A DNA stretch of 64,000 nucleotides, taken from Mangrovicella endophytica (GTDB lineage Bacteria > Pseudomonadota > Alphaproteobacteria > Rhizobiales > Rhizobiaceae). Shown here in pieces: positions 38,443-48,154 of the stretch; the first letter of the stretch is position 1, and the number at the start of each line of letters is the position of its first letter. Below the pieces are notes generated by a model. That model had not been told where the DNA came from. It was given only the letters and a program-made list of their open reading frames with translations, and did not search any database. A program made the translations under genes and the position numbers. The DNA lies in assembly GCF_002893625.1 (NCBI RefSeq), contig NZ_PKMZ01000003.1, positions 62,001 through 126,000 on the forward strand. Direction: 5' to 3'.

Positions 38443-39468
38443 TCAGCCGCGGATCTGCCGCAGCAGCGCCTCGACATGGGCGATCGGCGCGTCCGGCGTG
38501 ATGCCATGGCCGAGATTGAAGACCAGCGGTCCATGGCCAAGCGTTGCCAGGATGCGCTCCACGCCCTCTTCCAGCGCCCGCCCGCCGGCGATCAGCCGCA
38601 GCGGGTCGAGATTGCCCTGCACGGCGCCCTGGGCCTGCAGCTCCGCCGCAAAGGAGAGCGGCACCGACCAGTCGAGACCGACCGCATCGACGCCCGTGGC
38701 AGCACGGTAGCCCGCGAGCAGCGCGCCCGCGCCCTTGGGGAAGCCGATGATCTTGGCACCCGGCACGGCGGCGCGAACCTTGTCGACGATGCGGCGCACC
38801 GGCTTCACGGCATAGGCGGCAAAGCTCGCCTCGTCGAGGACGCCGGCCCAGGAGTCGAAGATCTGCACGCAGTCGGCACCGGCATGGAGCTGCCGGATGA
38901 GGTAGTCGGCCGACATCTCGGCGAGCAGCGTCAGCAGCTGCTCCATCGCTTCCGGATGGCGATAGCCGAAGAGCCGGGCCGGCGCCTGATCGGGTGTGCC
39001 ATGGCCGGCGATCATGTAGGTCGCAACCGTCCACGGCGCGCCGCAGAAGCCGATCAGCGTCGTCTCATCGGGCAGCTCGGCCCGCAGGCGCCGCACCGTC
39101 TCGATGACCGGTGCCAGATGCGTCTCCGCTCGGCTGGGATCGAGGCGGGAAACCTCCTCCGGCGCAATCGGGCGCAGCTGCGGTCCCTCGCCTTGCACGA
39201 AGGTCAGATCACGATCCAGCGCATCCGGGATGACGAGGATGTCGGAGAAGAGGATCGATGCATCGAAGCCGAAACGGCGGATCGGCTGCAGCGTCACTTC
39301 GACCGCAAGATCCGGATTGTAGCAGAGGTCGAGGAAACTCCCGGCTCGCGCTCGCGTTTCCCGATACTCCGGCAGATAGCGACCAGCCTGGCGCATCAGC
39401 CACACCGGAGGCGGCGTGAGGCTTTCGCCATCCAGCACTCGAAGAAGTCTGCGCTGTTCGCTGGCCAT
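38443..39468 (-). CDS. hemE: Uroporphyrinogen decarboxylase
   Basis: A 341-residue TIM-barrel enzyme converting uroporphyrinogen III to coproporphyrinogen III. It has [17 protein letters not shown] with substrate-binding Arg residues, [13 protein letters not shown] with the catalytic Asp, [13 protein letters not shown] and NLGHGI. ATG 39468 has GAGGAG at ideal spacing. Its 5' end borders the candidate origin. In Caulobacter and Sinorhizobium hemE also adjoins oriC. Confidence 0.97.
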   Translation of the reverse strand: MASEQRRLLRVLDGESLTPPPVWLMRQAGRYLPEYRETRARAGSFLDLCYNPDLAVEVTLQPIRRFGFDASILFSDILVIPDALDRDLTFVQGEGPQLRPIAPEEVSRLDPSRAETHLAPVIETVRRLRAELPDETTLIGFCGAPWTVATYMIAGHGTPDQAPARLFGYRHPEAMEQLLTLLAEMSADYLIRQLHAGADCVQIFDSWAGVLDEASFAAYAVKPVRRIVDKVRAAVPGAKIIGFPKGAGALLAGYRAATGVDAVGLDWSVPLSFAAELQAQGAVQGNLDPLRLIAGGRALEEGVERILATLGHGPLVFNLGHGITPDAPIAHVEALLRQIRG

Positions 39469-39995
39469 TCGAGGCTCCTCTTCAACAAAGAAATTCTTAA
39501 AGAAATGGATTCTGATTCTATGACTCGGTGGATTGCAGGGATTCACCGGCCGGTCTGTTTACGCGTCCATTTACCGTGATCCCGCGGTCGCTACCACAGA
39601 CGGAGCGCGTATCGCGTGAAGATTGGGGAGGAAGGCCGATCCGCCTTTCACCTCAAGCCTCTAGGCGAAGAAACCAGATGTCCGCGGCTGGGGACAAGCG
39701 AGTGGGCAACGCGGCGGTTGCAGGATCCATCCACATATTGACCAGGTGCAGTCGACAGGGCGCCTCGTGCGCCGCGATGTGGATGACCGAGCTGTTTTGC
39801 GCATCCGGCCGCAAGCTTCGGGCAAGCTCCGCGACTTCGCCGCAAAAGCCCACAGGGGCCCGGTGAATCCGGTGCGCTCAGCGCAATCGCGCTTGCATCC
39901 CTTGAGCGAATCGAGTCCGGCGTCTGCGGTGGCCTCATCGGCTTCGTCCGGCTATCAAGCATGTCGAATCTGAATAAAGCTTTAAGGATGCGCCC
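39469..39995. other. Candidate chromosomal origin (oriC) between hemE and maf
   Basis: A 527-base gap without a convincing gene. Support: hemE leaves leftward and maf rightward, with most core genes diverging from here; the position matches origins known beside hemE in Caulobacter and Sinorhizobium; an AT-rich patch at 39481-39523 could unwind; a one-mismatch DnaA box TGTGGATGA lies at 39778-39786 and a weaker CCATCCACA at 39727-39735. DnaA boxes are few, so the call rests mainly on synteny. A DUF299 (PPSR) gene expected here in relatives is missing. Confidence 0.5.
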
Positions 39996-40595
39996 ATGGC
40001 CAAAGGCCTCGTTCTCGCCTCCGGCAGCCCGCAGCGCCTGGCGTTGCTGCGCGATGCCGGCATTGCCGTCGCCGTGCAGCCGGCCGAACTCGACGAACGG
40101 GCGCTGGAAGCCCCGCTGCAGGACAGCGGCGCCGATCCGGAGGACGTGGCTCTGATCCTTGCCGAGGCCAAAGCGGTGGACGTCTCCGAGCGGCGGCCGG
40201 GCGAACTCGTGATCGGTGCCGATCAGACGCTCTCCATGGGCGATACGATCTTTCATAAGCCGGCCGACATGGAGGCGGCACGACGCACGCTTCTCGCCCT
40301 ATCCGGCCAAACCCATCGCCTCAACAGCGCCGTTGTGCTGGCTTTGGATGGCGAGGTCGTCTGGCGCCATGTCGGCGTCGCCGAAATCACGATGCGGCAT
40401 CTGGATCCCGGCTTCATCGGCCGTTTCATGGCTGAGGTGGGCGAGCGGGCGCTGACCAGCGTCGGCGCCTATCAGATCGAGCGCGAGGGTATCCAGCTGA
40501 TGGAGCGGATCGAGGGCGATCATTTCACCATCGTCGGCCTGCCGATGCTGCCGCTCCTGAAGGAACTGCGATCCCGGGGTGCGATCGATGGCTGA
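39996..40595 (+). CDS. maf: Maf-family nucleotide pyrophosphatase
   Basis: A 199-residue Maf/ham1-like protein that hydrolyses non-canonical NTPs. It has [19 protein letters not shown] at the N-terminus, [11 protein letters not shown], and [30 protein letters not shown] precedes ATG 39996. It is first in the rightward maf-aroE-coaE-dnaQ run, and aroE overlaps its end by 8 bases. Confidence 0.96.
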   Translation: MAKGLVLASGSPQRLALLRDAGIAVAVQPAELDERALEAPLQDSGADPEDVALILAEAKAVDVSERRPGELVIGADQTLSMGDTIFHKPADMEAARRTLLALSGQTHRLNSAVVLALDGEVVWRHVGVAEITMRHLDPGFIGRFMAEVGERALTSVGAYQIEREGIQLMERIEGDHFTIVGLPMLPLLKELRSRGAIDG

Positions 40596-41541
40596 GGAGG
40601 ACTGGAGGCCGACGCCGCTCGAGCCGGGCGCGGTGCTGCCGCGCGGCGAGGGGTCGGTGTTCAAGCCGGCCGAGACGCGCGCCCTGCCGGAAGGGCCGCA
40701 GGCCTTCGTCACGGGATGGCCGGTCTGGCATTCGCGCTCGCCGCTGATCCACGGACGCTGGCTGAAGACGCTGGGCCTCAAGGGGGACTATAGGCGCGTC
40801 GGCGTGCCGCCGGAGGAGATCGACGAGTTCCTGGCCGCGCTGCCGGAGAGCGGCTTTGTCGGCGGCAACGTCACCATCCCGCACAAGCTCGCCGCCTTCC
40901 AGGCTACGGCACGGCACGACGCGGCCGCCGAGGCGATCGGTGCGGTGAACACGCTGTGGTTCGAAGGCGGGACGCTCGTCGGCGGCAATACCGACGCCTA
41001 TGGCTTTGCCGCCAATCTCGACGAGCGGCTGGCGGGATGGGCCGATGCCGAGACGGCGGTGGTGATTGGTGCCGGCGGCGCGGCGCAGGCCGTGGTCTAC
41101 GCGCTGCTGGAGCGCGGCATTGCCCATGTGCGGGTGATCAACCGGACGCTGTCCCGCGCCGAGGATCTGGCGGCGCGCTTCGGCTCGCGCGTCAGCGCGC
41201 ATGGCGAGGACGACCGCGCCGCGCTCTACCGTAACGCCGACCTCCTGGTGAACACGGCGCCGATTTCGCCACGCGACCCGGAGCTGCCGGAATGGTTCGC
41301 CGATCCGCTGCCGGACCTCTCGGCGCTGCCGGATCATGCTGTTGTCACCGATATCGTCTACGTGCCGCTGGAAACGCCGATCTTGAAGGCGGCGCGGCTG
41401 CGCGACTTAAAGACCGCCGACGGGCTCGGCATGCTCCTGCATCAGGCGGTGCCGGGATTCGAGCGCTGGTTCGGCGCGCGGCCGGTGGTCACGGAAGAGC
41501 TGCGTGCGGCGCTGATCAAGGATATCGAGAGCGGCTCGTGA
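40588..41541 (+). CDS. aroE: Shikimate dehydrogenase
   Basis: A 317-residue NADPH enzyme of the shikimate pathway. It has [16 protein letters not shown] (shikimate SxS), GNVTIPHK with the catalytic Lys, NTDAYGF with Asp, an NADP Rossmann motif GAGGAAQAV and a C-terminal [10 protein letters not shown]. The first 38 residues or so precede the usual family start and are Pro/Glu-rich, so a later start is possible, but ATG 40588 overlaps maf in the normal coupled way. Confidence 0.95.
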   Translation: MAEEDWRPTPLEPGAVLPRGEGSVFKPAETRALPEGPQAFVTGWPVWHSRSPLIHGRWLKTLGLKGDYRRVGVPPEEIDEFLAALPESGFVGGNVTIPHKLAAFQATARHDAAAEAIGAVNTLWFEGGTLVGGNTDAYGFAANLDERLAGWADAETAVVIGAGGAAQAVVYALLERGIAHVRVINRTLSRAEDLAARFGSRVSAHGEDDRAALYRNADLLVNTAPISPRDPELPEWFADPLPDLSALPDHAVVTDIVYVPLETPILKAARLRDLKTADGLGMLLHQAVPGFERWFGARPVVTEELRAALIKDIESGS

Positions 41542-41599
41542 GCAACCTTGCATCATCAGGTGCTGACGTGACGTCGCGTGTCCTACCCTGGGCGGCCGC

Positions 41600-42205
41600 A
41601 TGATCGTGCTCGGCCTCACCGGCTCGATCGGCATGGGCAAGTCGACCACGGCGGAAATGTTCGAGGCGGCCGGCATGCCGGTCCATTCGGCGGATGCGGC
41701 GGTTCACAGGCTGTATGCCGGCCGTGCCGTGCCGCTGATCGAAGCGGCCTTTCCCGGTACGACGGCGGACGGCGTCGTCGACCGCACGAAGCTCGCTGCA
41801 GTCGTCCTGGGCGACACCGCGGCGCTGCGGCGGCTGGAGGGGATCGTCCACCCTCTGGTGCGGGAAGAGGAACAGGCTTTTCTCGCCGTCGCTCAGGGCT
41901 CAGGGGCGCCGATCGCCGTGCTCGACATTCCGCTCCTCTACGAGACCGGCGCGGAGGCGCGCTGCGACAAGGTCGTCGTGGTGACGGCGCCGGAGGCCGT
42001 GCAGCGGGAGCGTGTCCTCGCGCGCGCCGACATGAGCCCGGCAAAGTTCGAGGCGATCCTCGCCAAGCAGATGCCGGATGCCGAGAAGCGCCGGCGCGCC
42101 AACTATGTCATCGACACCAGCCGCGGCATCGAAGCGGCGCGCGATGCCGTCGCGGCGATCATTGCGGAGGTGGCGGAAAGCGGCGTAAACAAAGCAAGAA
42201 CATAG
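41600..42205 (+). CDS. coaE: Dephospho-CoA kinase
   Basis: A 201-residue kinase catalysing the final CoA step. It has the P-loop [12 protein letters not shown] at the N-terminus, [24 protein letters not shown] (LIPLL-type motif), and a lid region [16 protein letters not shown]-like [17 protein letters not shown]. It lies 58 bases after aroE and before dnaQ; this order is typical of alphaproteobacteria. Confidence 0.96.
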   Translation: MIVLGLTGSIGMGKSTTAEMFEAAGMPVHSADAAVHRLYAGRAVPLIEAAFPGTTADGVVDRTKLAAVVLGDTAALRRLEGIVHPLVREEEQAFLAVAQGSGAPIAVLDIPLLYETGAEARCDKVVVVTAPEAVQRERVLARADMSPAKFEAILAKQMPDAEKRRRANYVIDTSRGIEAARDAVAAIIAEVAESGVNKART

Positions 42206-42299
42206 ACTTATATCGGGGGATAGGCATCCTCGGGGCGGCGCAGTGCTTGAACTGGGGGCAGGGCTCGCACACAGCTCACGCGAGGGTTGGGTGATCCAG

Positions 42300-43019
42300 A
42301 TGCGCGAAATCGTCTTCGATACGGAAACGACGGGGCTCGACTTCGAGGCCGACCGCGTCATCGAGATTGGTGGCATCGAGCTCTGGAACCACATCCCCAC
42401 CGGCAAGAGCTTCCATCACTTCATCCGTCCGGAAGGCCGCAAGGTCGATCCCGGTGCCTTCGACATTCACGGCATCTCCGATGCCATGCTGGCGGACAAG
42501 CCGCTCTTCTCCGAAGTTGTCGAGGAGTTCGAGGAGTTCTTCGGCGGCGCCAAGCTCATCGCGCATAACGCCACCTTCGACATGCGCTTCCTCAATGCCG
42601 AGCTTGCGCGGCTCGGCCGGCCGCTGATCGAGCAAAACCGCATCGTCGATACGCTCGCCATGGCGCGACGCAAGTTTCCCATGGCGCCGGCGACGCTCGA
42701 CGCCTTGTGCTCGCGCTTCAACATTGACACGAGCCGGCGCGACAAGCACGGAGCCCTGCTCGATTCCGAGCTTCTCGCCTCGGTCTATATCGAGCTGATC
42801 GGGGGCCGGCAGGCCGCGCTCGGGCTCGTCACGGTCGAGACGACAGCGCGCGGTGCTGATGGCGCGGAGATTCGCATCGGCCCACGCCCGGTTCCGCTGC
42901 CGTCCCGCCTGACGGCAGCCGAGATCGAGAAGCACCGGGCGTTTATTGCCACCCTCGGCGAGGACGCGCTGTGGTGGGCCTACCTGCCGCGCGAGACGGA
43001 AGCGACCGCGAGCGCCTGA
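42300..43019 (+). CDS. dnaQ: DNA polymerase III subunit epsilon (3'-5' exonuclease)
   Basis: A 239-residue proofreading subunit. It has ExoI FDTETTGL at residues 5-12, ExoII AHNATFDMRF and ExoIII-epsilon HGALLDSELL, with the catalytic D-E-H-D residues present. A C-terminal tail probably binds the alpha subunit. ATG 42300 (MREIVFDTE) is the family N-terminus; a GTG three codons upstream is possible. Confidence 0.96.
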   Translation: MREIVFDTETTGLDFEADRVIEIGGIELWNHIPTGKSFHHFIRPEGRKVDPGAFDIHGISDAMLADKPLFSEVVEEFEEFFGGAKLIAHNATFDMRFLNAELARLGRPLIEQNRIVDTLAMARRKFPMAPATLDALCSRFNIDTSRRDKHGALLDSELLASVYIELIGGRQAALGLVTVETTARGADGAEIRIGPRPVPLPSRLTAAEIEKHRAFIATLGEDALWWAYLPRETEATASA

Positions 43020-43080
43020 GGCGCCCGCAAGGTTCGGCGGAGAGGGCCGACGGGGCCGGCGCCCGTGTGGAATACCGCGT

Positions 43081-44070
43081 CTAGAACTCGAAGCCGACCT
43101 GCGCCAGCAACTGGTGGCGTTCGAACTCTTCGAACTCGTCCTCGTCCCCGCGCGCATCTCCGGCGACGTGGATCGACCAGGCGGCCTTGAGGTAGGCGTT
43201 GTCGGCAAAGCCCCAATAGAGCGTCGGTCCGAGATAGAAGGCGTTCGCCACCACCTCGTCGAAGGCAAGCCCCTCGCCGGCGACGAGGAAGCGCGCTTCG
43301 CCGCCGAGGAAGAAGTCGTCCGCCACCCTGGCTGAAAGGGCAGCGGCGATCTCCAGGCCGGACTCCTTGTCGGAGTCCTCTTCGTCCTCTTCGCCCGCCT
43401 CCTCGGCTTCGTCACTGCCGTCGTCTTCGAGGCTCCATTCCGGCTCGTAGCTGACATTGACGGCGGCGAAGAGCGTGTTGGGGATCAGCTCGGCATCGGC
43501 AAAGGCCTTCAGCTCGACGCCGATACTGTCCTCGCGCTCGCCTTCCACCTCGTCGAAGCGGCTCCACTCCACCTCGGCGCCGAGCGCAAAGCCGATCGGC
43601 GACGTCGCTCGGTCAAGGAGCTTGTACTTGATCTCGCCGGAGAGGCCGCCGAGGCCGCCGCTCGTATCGTGACCGGGTTCGAAGACGTTCTCCTGGTCGA
43701 AGCGCACGCCCGCGGCCTCCGCCGAGACCTTCAGCGCATCGGTGACGCTGTATTCGAACTCCAGCGCGCCGCTGAAGGCGCGGTAGTGATCCGGTCCGAG
43801 GGCGAAATCGGCGTCATCGTCGTCCGCCTCGACGAAGGAGTCCTTGCCGGTGCGCAGCAGCAGCGAGGCGCCGATCTCGCGCTCGCCGGCCTCGCCCGTA
43901 TCGGCGCCTTCGGTGAAGCCGAAGATGTCCTCGGTCTCGACGCCCTCGTCGTCATCATCGGCTTCGACGGCAGCCTGATCGCTGTCTTCGATATCGGCGG
44001 CATGGCCGATCGGAGCTGCCGAGCAGGCCATCGCGGCCGCGATGCAGAGAATGCGGAATGCGGCTGTCAT
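43081..44070 (-). CDS. Acidic outer-membrane beta-barrel protein, unknown
   Basis: A 329-residue protein with a signal peptide of about 25 residues (cut near GHA). An unusually acidic segment with runs of Asp and Glu follows. Alternating amphipathic strands (for example ALEFEYSVTDALKVSAEA and EIKYKLLD) continue to a terminal VGFEF; an aromatic last residue is the Bam insertion signal of barrels. A second very acidic loop lies near residues 215-245. GGAGGGG gives a strong ribosome site. It may be a porin-like or copper-type outer-membrane protein; no function is assigned. It converges on dnaQ. Confidence 0.7.
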   Translation of the reverse strand: MTAAFRILCIAAAMACSAAPIGHAADIEDSDQAAVEADDDDEGVETEDIFGFTEGADTGEAGEREIGASLLLRTGKDSFVEADDDDADFALGPDHYRAFSGALEFEYSVTDALKVSAEAAGVRFDQENVFEPGHDTSGGLGGLSGEIKYKLLDRATSPIGFALGAEVEWSRFDEVEGEREDSIGVELKAFADAELIPNTLFAAVNVSYEPEWSLEDDGSDEAEEAGEEDEEDSDKESGLEIAAALSARVADDFFLGGEARFLVAGEGLAFDEVVANAFYLGPTLYWGFADNAYLKAAWSIHVAGDARGDEDEFEEFERHQLLAQVGFEF

Positions 44071-44252
44071 GAAGTCCCCTCCGACGGTGCCGGTGAGGAC
44101 TATCGGAACAGCGGCGAGCGGCGCGGAATGGGAGACTTTCCCGCTAAGCGACGCCCTGGGCAATCATTCGCTTAAGTTGCATTTCTGCCGCAGCTGCCCG
44201 CGCCCCACGAGGGAGCGGTCGATCGCAAAAAGGCGGGAGCGCCGCCGCAAAG

Positions 44253-44285
44253 AAAAAGGACCGGCGCCTCGCGACGCCGGTCCTT
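44253..44285 (-). terminator. Intrinsic terminator after secB
   Basis: An 11-bp stem (44256-44266 with 44275-44285) and 8-base loop; the minus strand continues into TTTTTCTTT. It lies 31 bases past the secB stop. Confidence 0.9.
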
Positions 44286-44315
44286 CAAAATCGTCAAACT
44301 GCCTGGCGGCTTGGC

Positions 44316-44801
44316 TCAGGACAGGGAGACCTGCGACTTGGCCCGCTCCTCGGCCATGCGCTGCTGGAACAGCTGCGCGAAGTCGATCGGGTCGATCATC
44401 AGCGGCGGGAAGCCGGCATTGCGGGTGATGTCGGCGATCACCTGGCGGGCGAAGGGGAAGAGCAGGCGCGGGCACTCGATGAAGAGAACCGGCAGGATAT
44501 GCTCCTGCGGGAAGTTCTGCAGCCGGAAGACGCCGCCATATTCGAGCTCGACATGGAACAGGAAGTTCGAGCCTTCGCCGGCCTTGGCGTTGAGCGACAG
44601 CTTGACGTCGTAGTCGCCATCCGCGCCGGCGAGCGGCGTTGCGCCCACATTGACGCCGATATTGATGCCGGGCGCATTGGTCTGGCCGCGCAGCACCTGC
44701 GGCGCGTTCGGGCTCTCGAAGGAGAGGTCCTTGATGTACTGGGTCAGGACGTTGAGGCTCGGCGACTTGCCGTTCGCCTGGGCGCCGTTGGTATCGGACA
44801 T
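44316..44801 (-). CDS. secB: Protein-export chaperone SecB
   Basis: A 161-residue tetrameric chaperone that keeps preproteins unfolded and hands them to SecA. It shows [17 protein letters not shown], a beta-core EVVLSLNAK-like [27 protein letters not shown]-like [17 protein letters not shown] and [13 protein letters not shown]-like [16 protein letters not shown]. SecB next to fxsA is standard in this order. Confidence 0.97.
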   Translation of the reverse strand: MSDTNGAQANGKSPSLNVLTQYIKDLSFESPNAPQVLRGQTNAPGINIGVNVGATPLAGADGDYDVKLSLNAKAGEGSNFLFHVELEYGGVFRLQNFPQEHILPVLFIECPRLLFPFARQVIADITRNAGFPPLMIDPIDFAQLFQQRMAEERAKSQVSLS

Positions 44802-45062
44802 CGGTGCTTCCCGTTCTCTGGTGCCGGCAGTGGTAGCCGCGATGCGGCTGCCTTGATGGTGAGACGAGGCGGCCGGTCGCAGCGGCCTATCCTCCCGGCG
44901 GCCTGTTCAGGCGACCGTTTGATCGGCGCGAGGGCTAGCATGCCGCCCGTGCGAGTGACAAGCGCGGCCCTTGCCGGCATCGGTGGCGGAGGCAGCTGAT
45001 CGAGACCTCGCTCCCCTGCCGTGAATGGCCGCGATGCTCTGTTCAGACCGCCAGAGGCTGAC

Positions 45063-45596
45063 TTAGTGCAGTGTGCGGTTGGGCGGCGGCGGCACATCGT
45101 CGCCGCCGTGCCAAGGGGACGTGGCATCGGGCTTGCGGATGAAGTCGCCCTCGCCAAGATCGATGACGTCCGGACGGCCGGGCTGCGACGGCGCTGCGGC
45201 GCCCCGTGAACCGCGCTGGTTGAAGGCTCCCGCACCGACGACGACGATGCGCCGGCTGACGAAACGCCAGATCGCCGCACGCACCGGTTCGACGAACAGG
45301 AGGAGGCCGATCGTATCGGTGACGAAGCCGGGGGTCAGCAGAAGCAGCCCCGCGGCCATGACCATGAAGCCGTCGGCGATGCCGCGGCCCGGTAGCCGGC
45401 CGGCGGCAAGCTCGCTCTGCACGCGCGTATAGGCCTTCAGGCCCTCGCGTCGCAGCAGCGCCGTGCCGACCACGGCTGACAGAAGCACCAGACCGATGGT
45501 CGGCCAGACGCCGATCGCCTTGCCCACTGTGATGAAGACGGCGATCTCCAGCACGGGCATGGCCAGCAGCAGGAATGGGATCAGCACGAGCGGCAT
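45063..45596 (-). CDS. fxsA: FxsA family membrane protein
   Basis: A 177-residue protein with an N-terminal hydrophobic helix PFLLLAMPVLEIAVFITVG, the conserved GLVLLSAVVGTALLRREGLKA, and a third helix MVMAAGLLLLTPGFVTD. The tail is Pro/Arg-rich and cytosolic. In E. coli FxsA affects phage T7 exclusion; its general role is unknown. It is divergent from the tim44 gene. Confidence 0.92.
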   Translation of the reverse strand: MPLVLIPFLLLAMPVLEIAVFITVGKAIGVWPTIGLVLLSAVVGTALLRREGLKAYTRVQSELAAGRLPGRGIADGFMVMAAGLLLLTPGFVTDTIGLLLFVEPVRAAIWRFVSRRIVVVGAGAFNQRGSRGAAAPSQPGRPDVIDLGEGDFIRKPDATSPWHGGDDVPPPPNRTLH

Positions 45597-45702
45597 TGTC
45601 GGTATCTCCCGCAGCCAGACTGCGCCAAAGCTCCTCCGAGGCGAGGGTGCTTACGACAGCCGGCGGTCACGTCGCATGAAGATAGGATGACGCACAGGCG
45701 AT

Positions 45703-45730
45703 TTGAATGCATGCTGGCAGGTCTCTATAT
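45703..45730 (+). promoter_or_regulatory. Candidate promoter for the Tim44-like gene
   Basis: TTGAAT (45703-45708), a 16-bp spacer and CTATAT (45725-45730) give a good -10 match 40 bases before ATG 45770. Confidence 0.4.
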
Positions 45731-45769
45731 GAGGACCTCCAACCGACGCAGCCGGAGAATGTGCGCATC

Positions 45770-46486
45770 ATGGGCTTTGGGACGATCTTCTTCATCGTCG
45801 TTACGGTGATCGTTCTCTACCAGCTGCGCAGTGTGCTCGGCCGGCGGACCGGCAACGAGCGGCCGCCCTTCGACCCCTATACGCGGCCGGAGGTCAAGAA
45901 CGACAATGCGACGCCGTCCGGCAATGTCGTGACGCTGCCGAGCCGCCGCACGCCCGCCAACGAGTCGGTTGAGCCGGCCCGTCCCTATGAGGCGATCGAC
46001 AAGGCGGCCGCTCCGGGCACCGTGGTCAATGAAGGCATGCGTCGCATCCGCGATGCCGATCCGTCTTTCGATCCCGCTGAATTCCTCGGCGGCGTGCGCA
46101 CCGCCTATGAGATGATCGTCACCGGCTTTGCCGATGGCGACCGCAAGCTCCTGAAGAACCTCCTGTCGCAGGAGGTCTATAGCGGCTTCGAGACGGCGAT
46201 TGCCGAGCGCGAGAAGCGCGGCGAGCGCATGCAGTTCTCCTTTGTCGGCATCGAGGATGCCAAGATCACCGGCGCCGAGTTGCGCGACCGCGAAGCCTTC
46301 GTCACCGTCGAGATCGTCTCGCAGATCATCTCGGCCGTTGTCGGCGCCAATGGCGAGACGGTGGAGGGCGATCCGGAGGCGGTGGTGCAGGTGCAGGACG
46401 TCTGGACCTTTGCCCGCGACGTGCGCTCCCGCGATCCCAACTGGAAGCTGGTGGAGACCGAGTCCGAGGACGCCGGCACGCACTGA
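45770..46486 (+). CDS. Tim44-like domain protein
   Basis: A 238-residue protein. A single N-terminal helix (TIFFIVVTVIVLYQLRSV) is followed by the conserved LGRRTGNERPP and a linker. The C-terminal Tim44/MRP45-like fold follows with FDPAEFLGGVRTAYEMIV, VRNPLLEDEVY-like LKNLLSQEVYSGFE and a terminal DVWTFARDV. In alphaproteobacteria the family is linked to membrane protein quality control, and the mitochondrial homologue ties mtHsp70 to the import pore. A GTG at 45761 is an alternative start. It leads a tight mltA-smr-xre run. Confidence 0.9.
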   Translation: MGFGTIFFIVVTVIVLYQLRSVLGRRTGNERPPFDPYTRPEVKNDNATPSGNVVTLPSRRTPANESVEPARPYEAIDKAAAPGTVVNEGMRRIRDADPSFDPAEFLGGVRTAYEMIVTGFADGDRKLLKNLLSQEVYSGFETAIAEREKRGERMQFSFVGIEDAKITGAELRDREAFVTVEIVSQIISAVVGANGETVEGDPEAVVQVQDVWTFARDVRSRDPNWKLVETESEDAGTH

Positions 46487-46502
46487 CGACCCGGAGCCGA
46501 CG

Positions 46503-47609
46503 ATGATGGACCTCCTGAGGCGCGGCCGCTTCGCCGATCTCGGCGCCTTCGACGGCGCCGCGCTTGCCTTTGCCGCCTTCCGGCGTTCGGCCGCCCGGTT
46601 TCGCGATGGCGAGGTTGTGACGGGAACGCTCGGCCTCGATGCCGACGCCTTCCAACCTGCCGCGGAGGCCGCGCTTGGCTCCGCCGGAACACCCGGTGAT
46701 GCCGATGCGCGTGACTTCTTCGAGCACCATTTCGTGCCGGCGCAGCTCGCGCCGGCGTCCGGCAAGCTCGGAGAGCCTGGCTTCCTGACCGGCTATTACG
46801 AGCCCGAGGTCGAGGCCTCACTCACCCCTGATCGCCGCTTCCGCTACCCGCTCTACAGTCCGCCCGACGATCTGGTGAAGGTCGACGACGTCTCGCGTCC
46901 GGTCGGCCTCGACCCCTCCTATCGTTTCGCCCAGCGGCTGGCGACCGGCCTTCTCGGCGAGTATCCGGACCGTGCCGCGATCGAAGCCGGCTATCTCGAA
47001 GGGCGGCGCCTCGAGATCGCCTGGCTCGACAATCCAGTCGATGCCTTCTTCATCCACATCCAGGGCTCGGCGCGTCTGAAGCTGCCGGACGGGCGGCGCA
47101 TCCGCGTCACCTACGCTGCCAAGACCGGCCAGCCCTTCACGGCGATCGGCCGCATCCTCGTCAATGAGGGCGAACTGACGCTCGCCGAGGCCGACATGGA
47201 CGGCATCCGCGGCTGGCTCGCCGCCCATCCGGACCGGGTGCGGGCGCTGCTCGACCGCAACCGCTCCTTCATCTTCTTCCGCGAGGCGCCGGTGGAGGAC
47301 GAGAGTCTCGGGCCGATCGCCGCCGCCAAGGTGCCGCTGACAGCGCTGGGCTCCATTGCGGTGGATCGCGAGATCCACACCTTCGGCACGCCGATGCTGC
47401 TAAACGCACCGACGCTGAGCCTCGAGGAAGCGCCGTTCCGGCGGCTGCTGATCGCGCAGGATACAGGATCGGCCATCGTCGGGCCGGCGCGCGCCGACCT
47501 CTTCGTCGGCTCCGGCACGGCAGCCGGCACCATCGCCGGGCGCATCCGTCATCCCGCCGCCTTTACCCTGCTGCTGCCGAAGAGGCTCGCCGACCGGCTG
47601 CCGTCATGA
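46503..47609 (+). CDS. mltA: Membrane-bound lytic transglycosylase MltA-type
   Basis: A 368-residue murein transglycosylase. It has LTGYYEPEVEAS, RLEIAWLDNPVDAFFIHIQGSARL with catalytic Asp, IGRILVNEGEL and the C-terminal 3D domain IAQDTGSAIVGPARADLF. The predicted N-terminus lacks a clear lipobox or long signal peptide, unlike E. coli MltA, which is common for annotated Hyphomicrobiales homologues. ATG 46503 has GGAG. It overlaps the Smr gene by 4 bases (ATGA). Confidence 0.93.
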   Translation: MMDLLRRGRFADLGAFDGAALAFAAFRRSAARFRDGEVVTGTLGLDADAFQPAAEAALGSAGTPGDADARDFFEHHFVPAQLAPASGKLGEPGFLTGYYEPEVEASLTPDRRFRYPLYSPPDDLVKVDDVSRPVGLDPSYRFAQRLATGLLGEYPDRAAIEAGYLEGRRLEIAWLDNPVDAFFIHIQGSARLKLPDGRRIRVTYAAKTGQPFTAIGRILVNEGELTLAEADMDGIRGWLAAHPDRVRALLDRNRSFIFFREAPVEDESLGPIAAAKVPLTALGSIAVDREIHTFGTPMLLNAPTLSLEEAPFRRLLIAQDTGSAIVGPARADLFVGSGTAAGTIAGRIRHPAAFTLLLPKRLADRLPS

Positions 47610-48154
47610 AGCGCCGCCGCTCCTTGAGCGAGGAGGATGCCAGGCTCTGGGCCGGTGTCGCGCGGACTGCGATCCCCTTGAAGGGCAAGGCGATGCCGTT
47701 GCTTGCCGAGGAGCCGCCGGCGCCAGCTGGACCCGCAGGCGCCGCCACGGGCACCGGCGATGTCCCGGCATCGCCTTACGCGCTGCCCTCGCCCGCTGCC
47801 CCGGCCCGGCTCATGCAGCATCCGATCGAGCGGCCGACGCGCCGCAAACTCTCGCGCGGCCGGCTGCCGATCGAAGCCAGGCTCGATCTCCATGAGATGA
47901 CGCAGGCGGTCGCCCACTACGCCCTGTCGAACTTCCTGCGCCGGGCCCAATCCGCCGGGCTCAGGCACGTGCTGGTGATCACCGGGCGCGGCTCACCGGG
48001 TGGTGCCTCCGCCGGATCGCGCGGCATCCTGCGCCGTGTCGTGCCGCACTGGTTCGCGACGCCGGAATTTATCTCCCTCGTCTCCGGCTTCGAGCCGGCC
48101 GAGCGGCACCACGGCGGCGACGGCGCCTTCTATGTGCGGGTGCGGCGGCGATGA
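47606..48154 (+). CDS. Smr/MutS2-C domain protein
   Basis: A 182-residue protein with a disordered Ala/Pro-rich N-terminal half and a C-terminal Smr domain: IEARLDLHEMTQAVAHY, HVLVITGRGSPGG and a terminal HHGGDGAFYVRVRRR. Smr domains nick DNA or cleave RNA; the role is unknown in this arrangement. It is coupled to its neighbours by ATGA overlaps at both ends. Confidence 0.92.
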   Translation: MKRRRSLSEEDARLWAGVARTAIPLKGKAMPLLAEEPPAPAGPAGAATGTGDVPASPYALPSPAAPARLMQHPIERPTRRKLSRGRLPIEARLDLHEMTQAVAHYALSNFLRRAQSAGLRHVLVITGRGSPGGASAGSRGILRRVVPHWFATPEFISLVSGFEPAERHHGGDGAFYVRVRRR

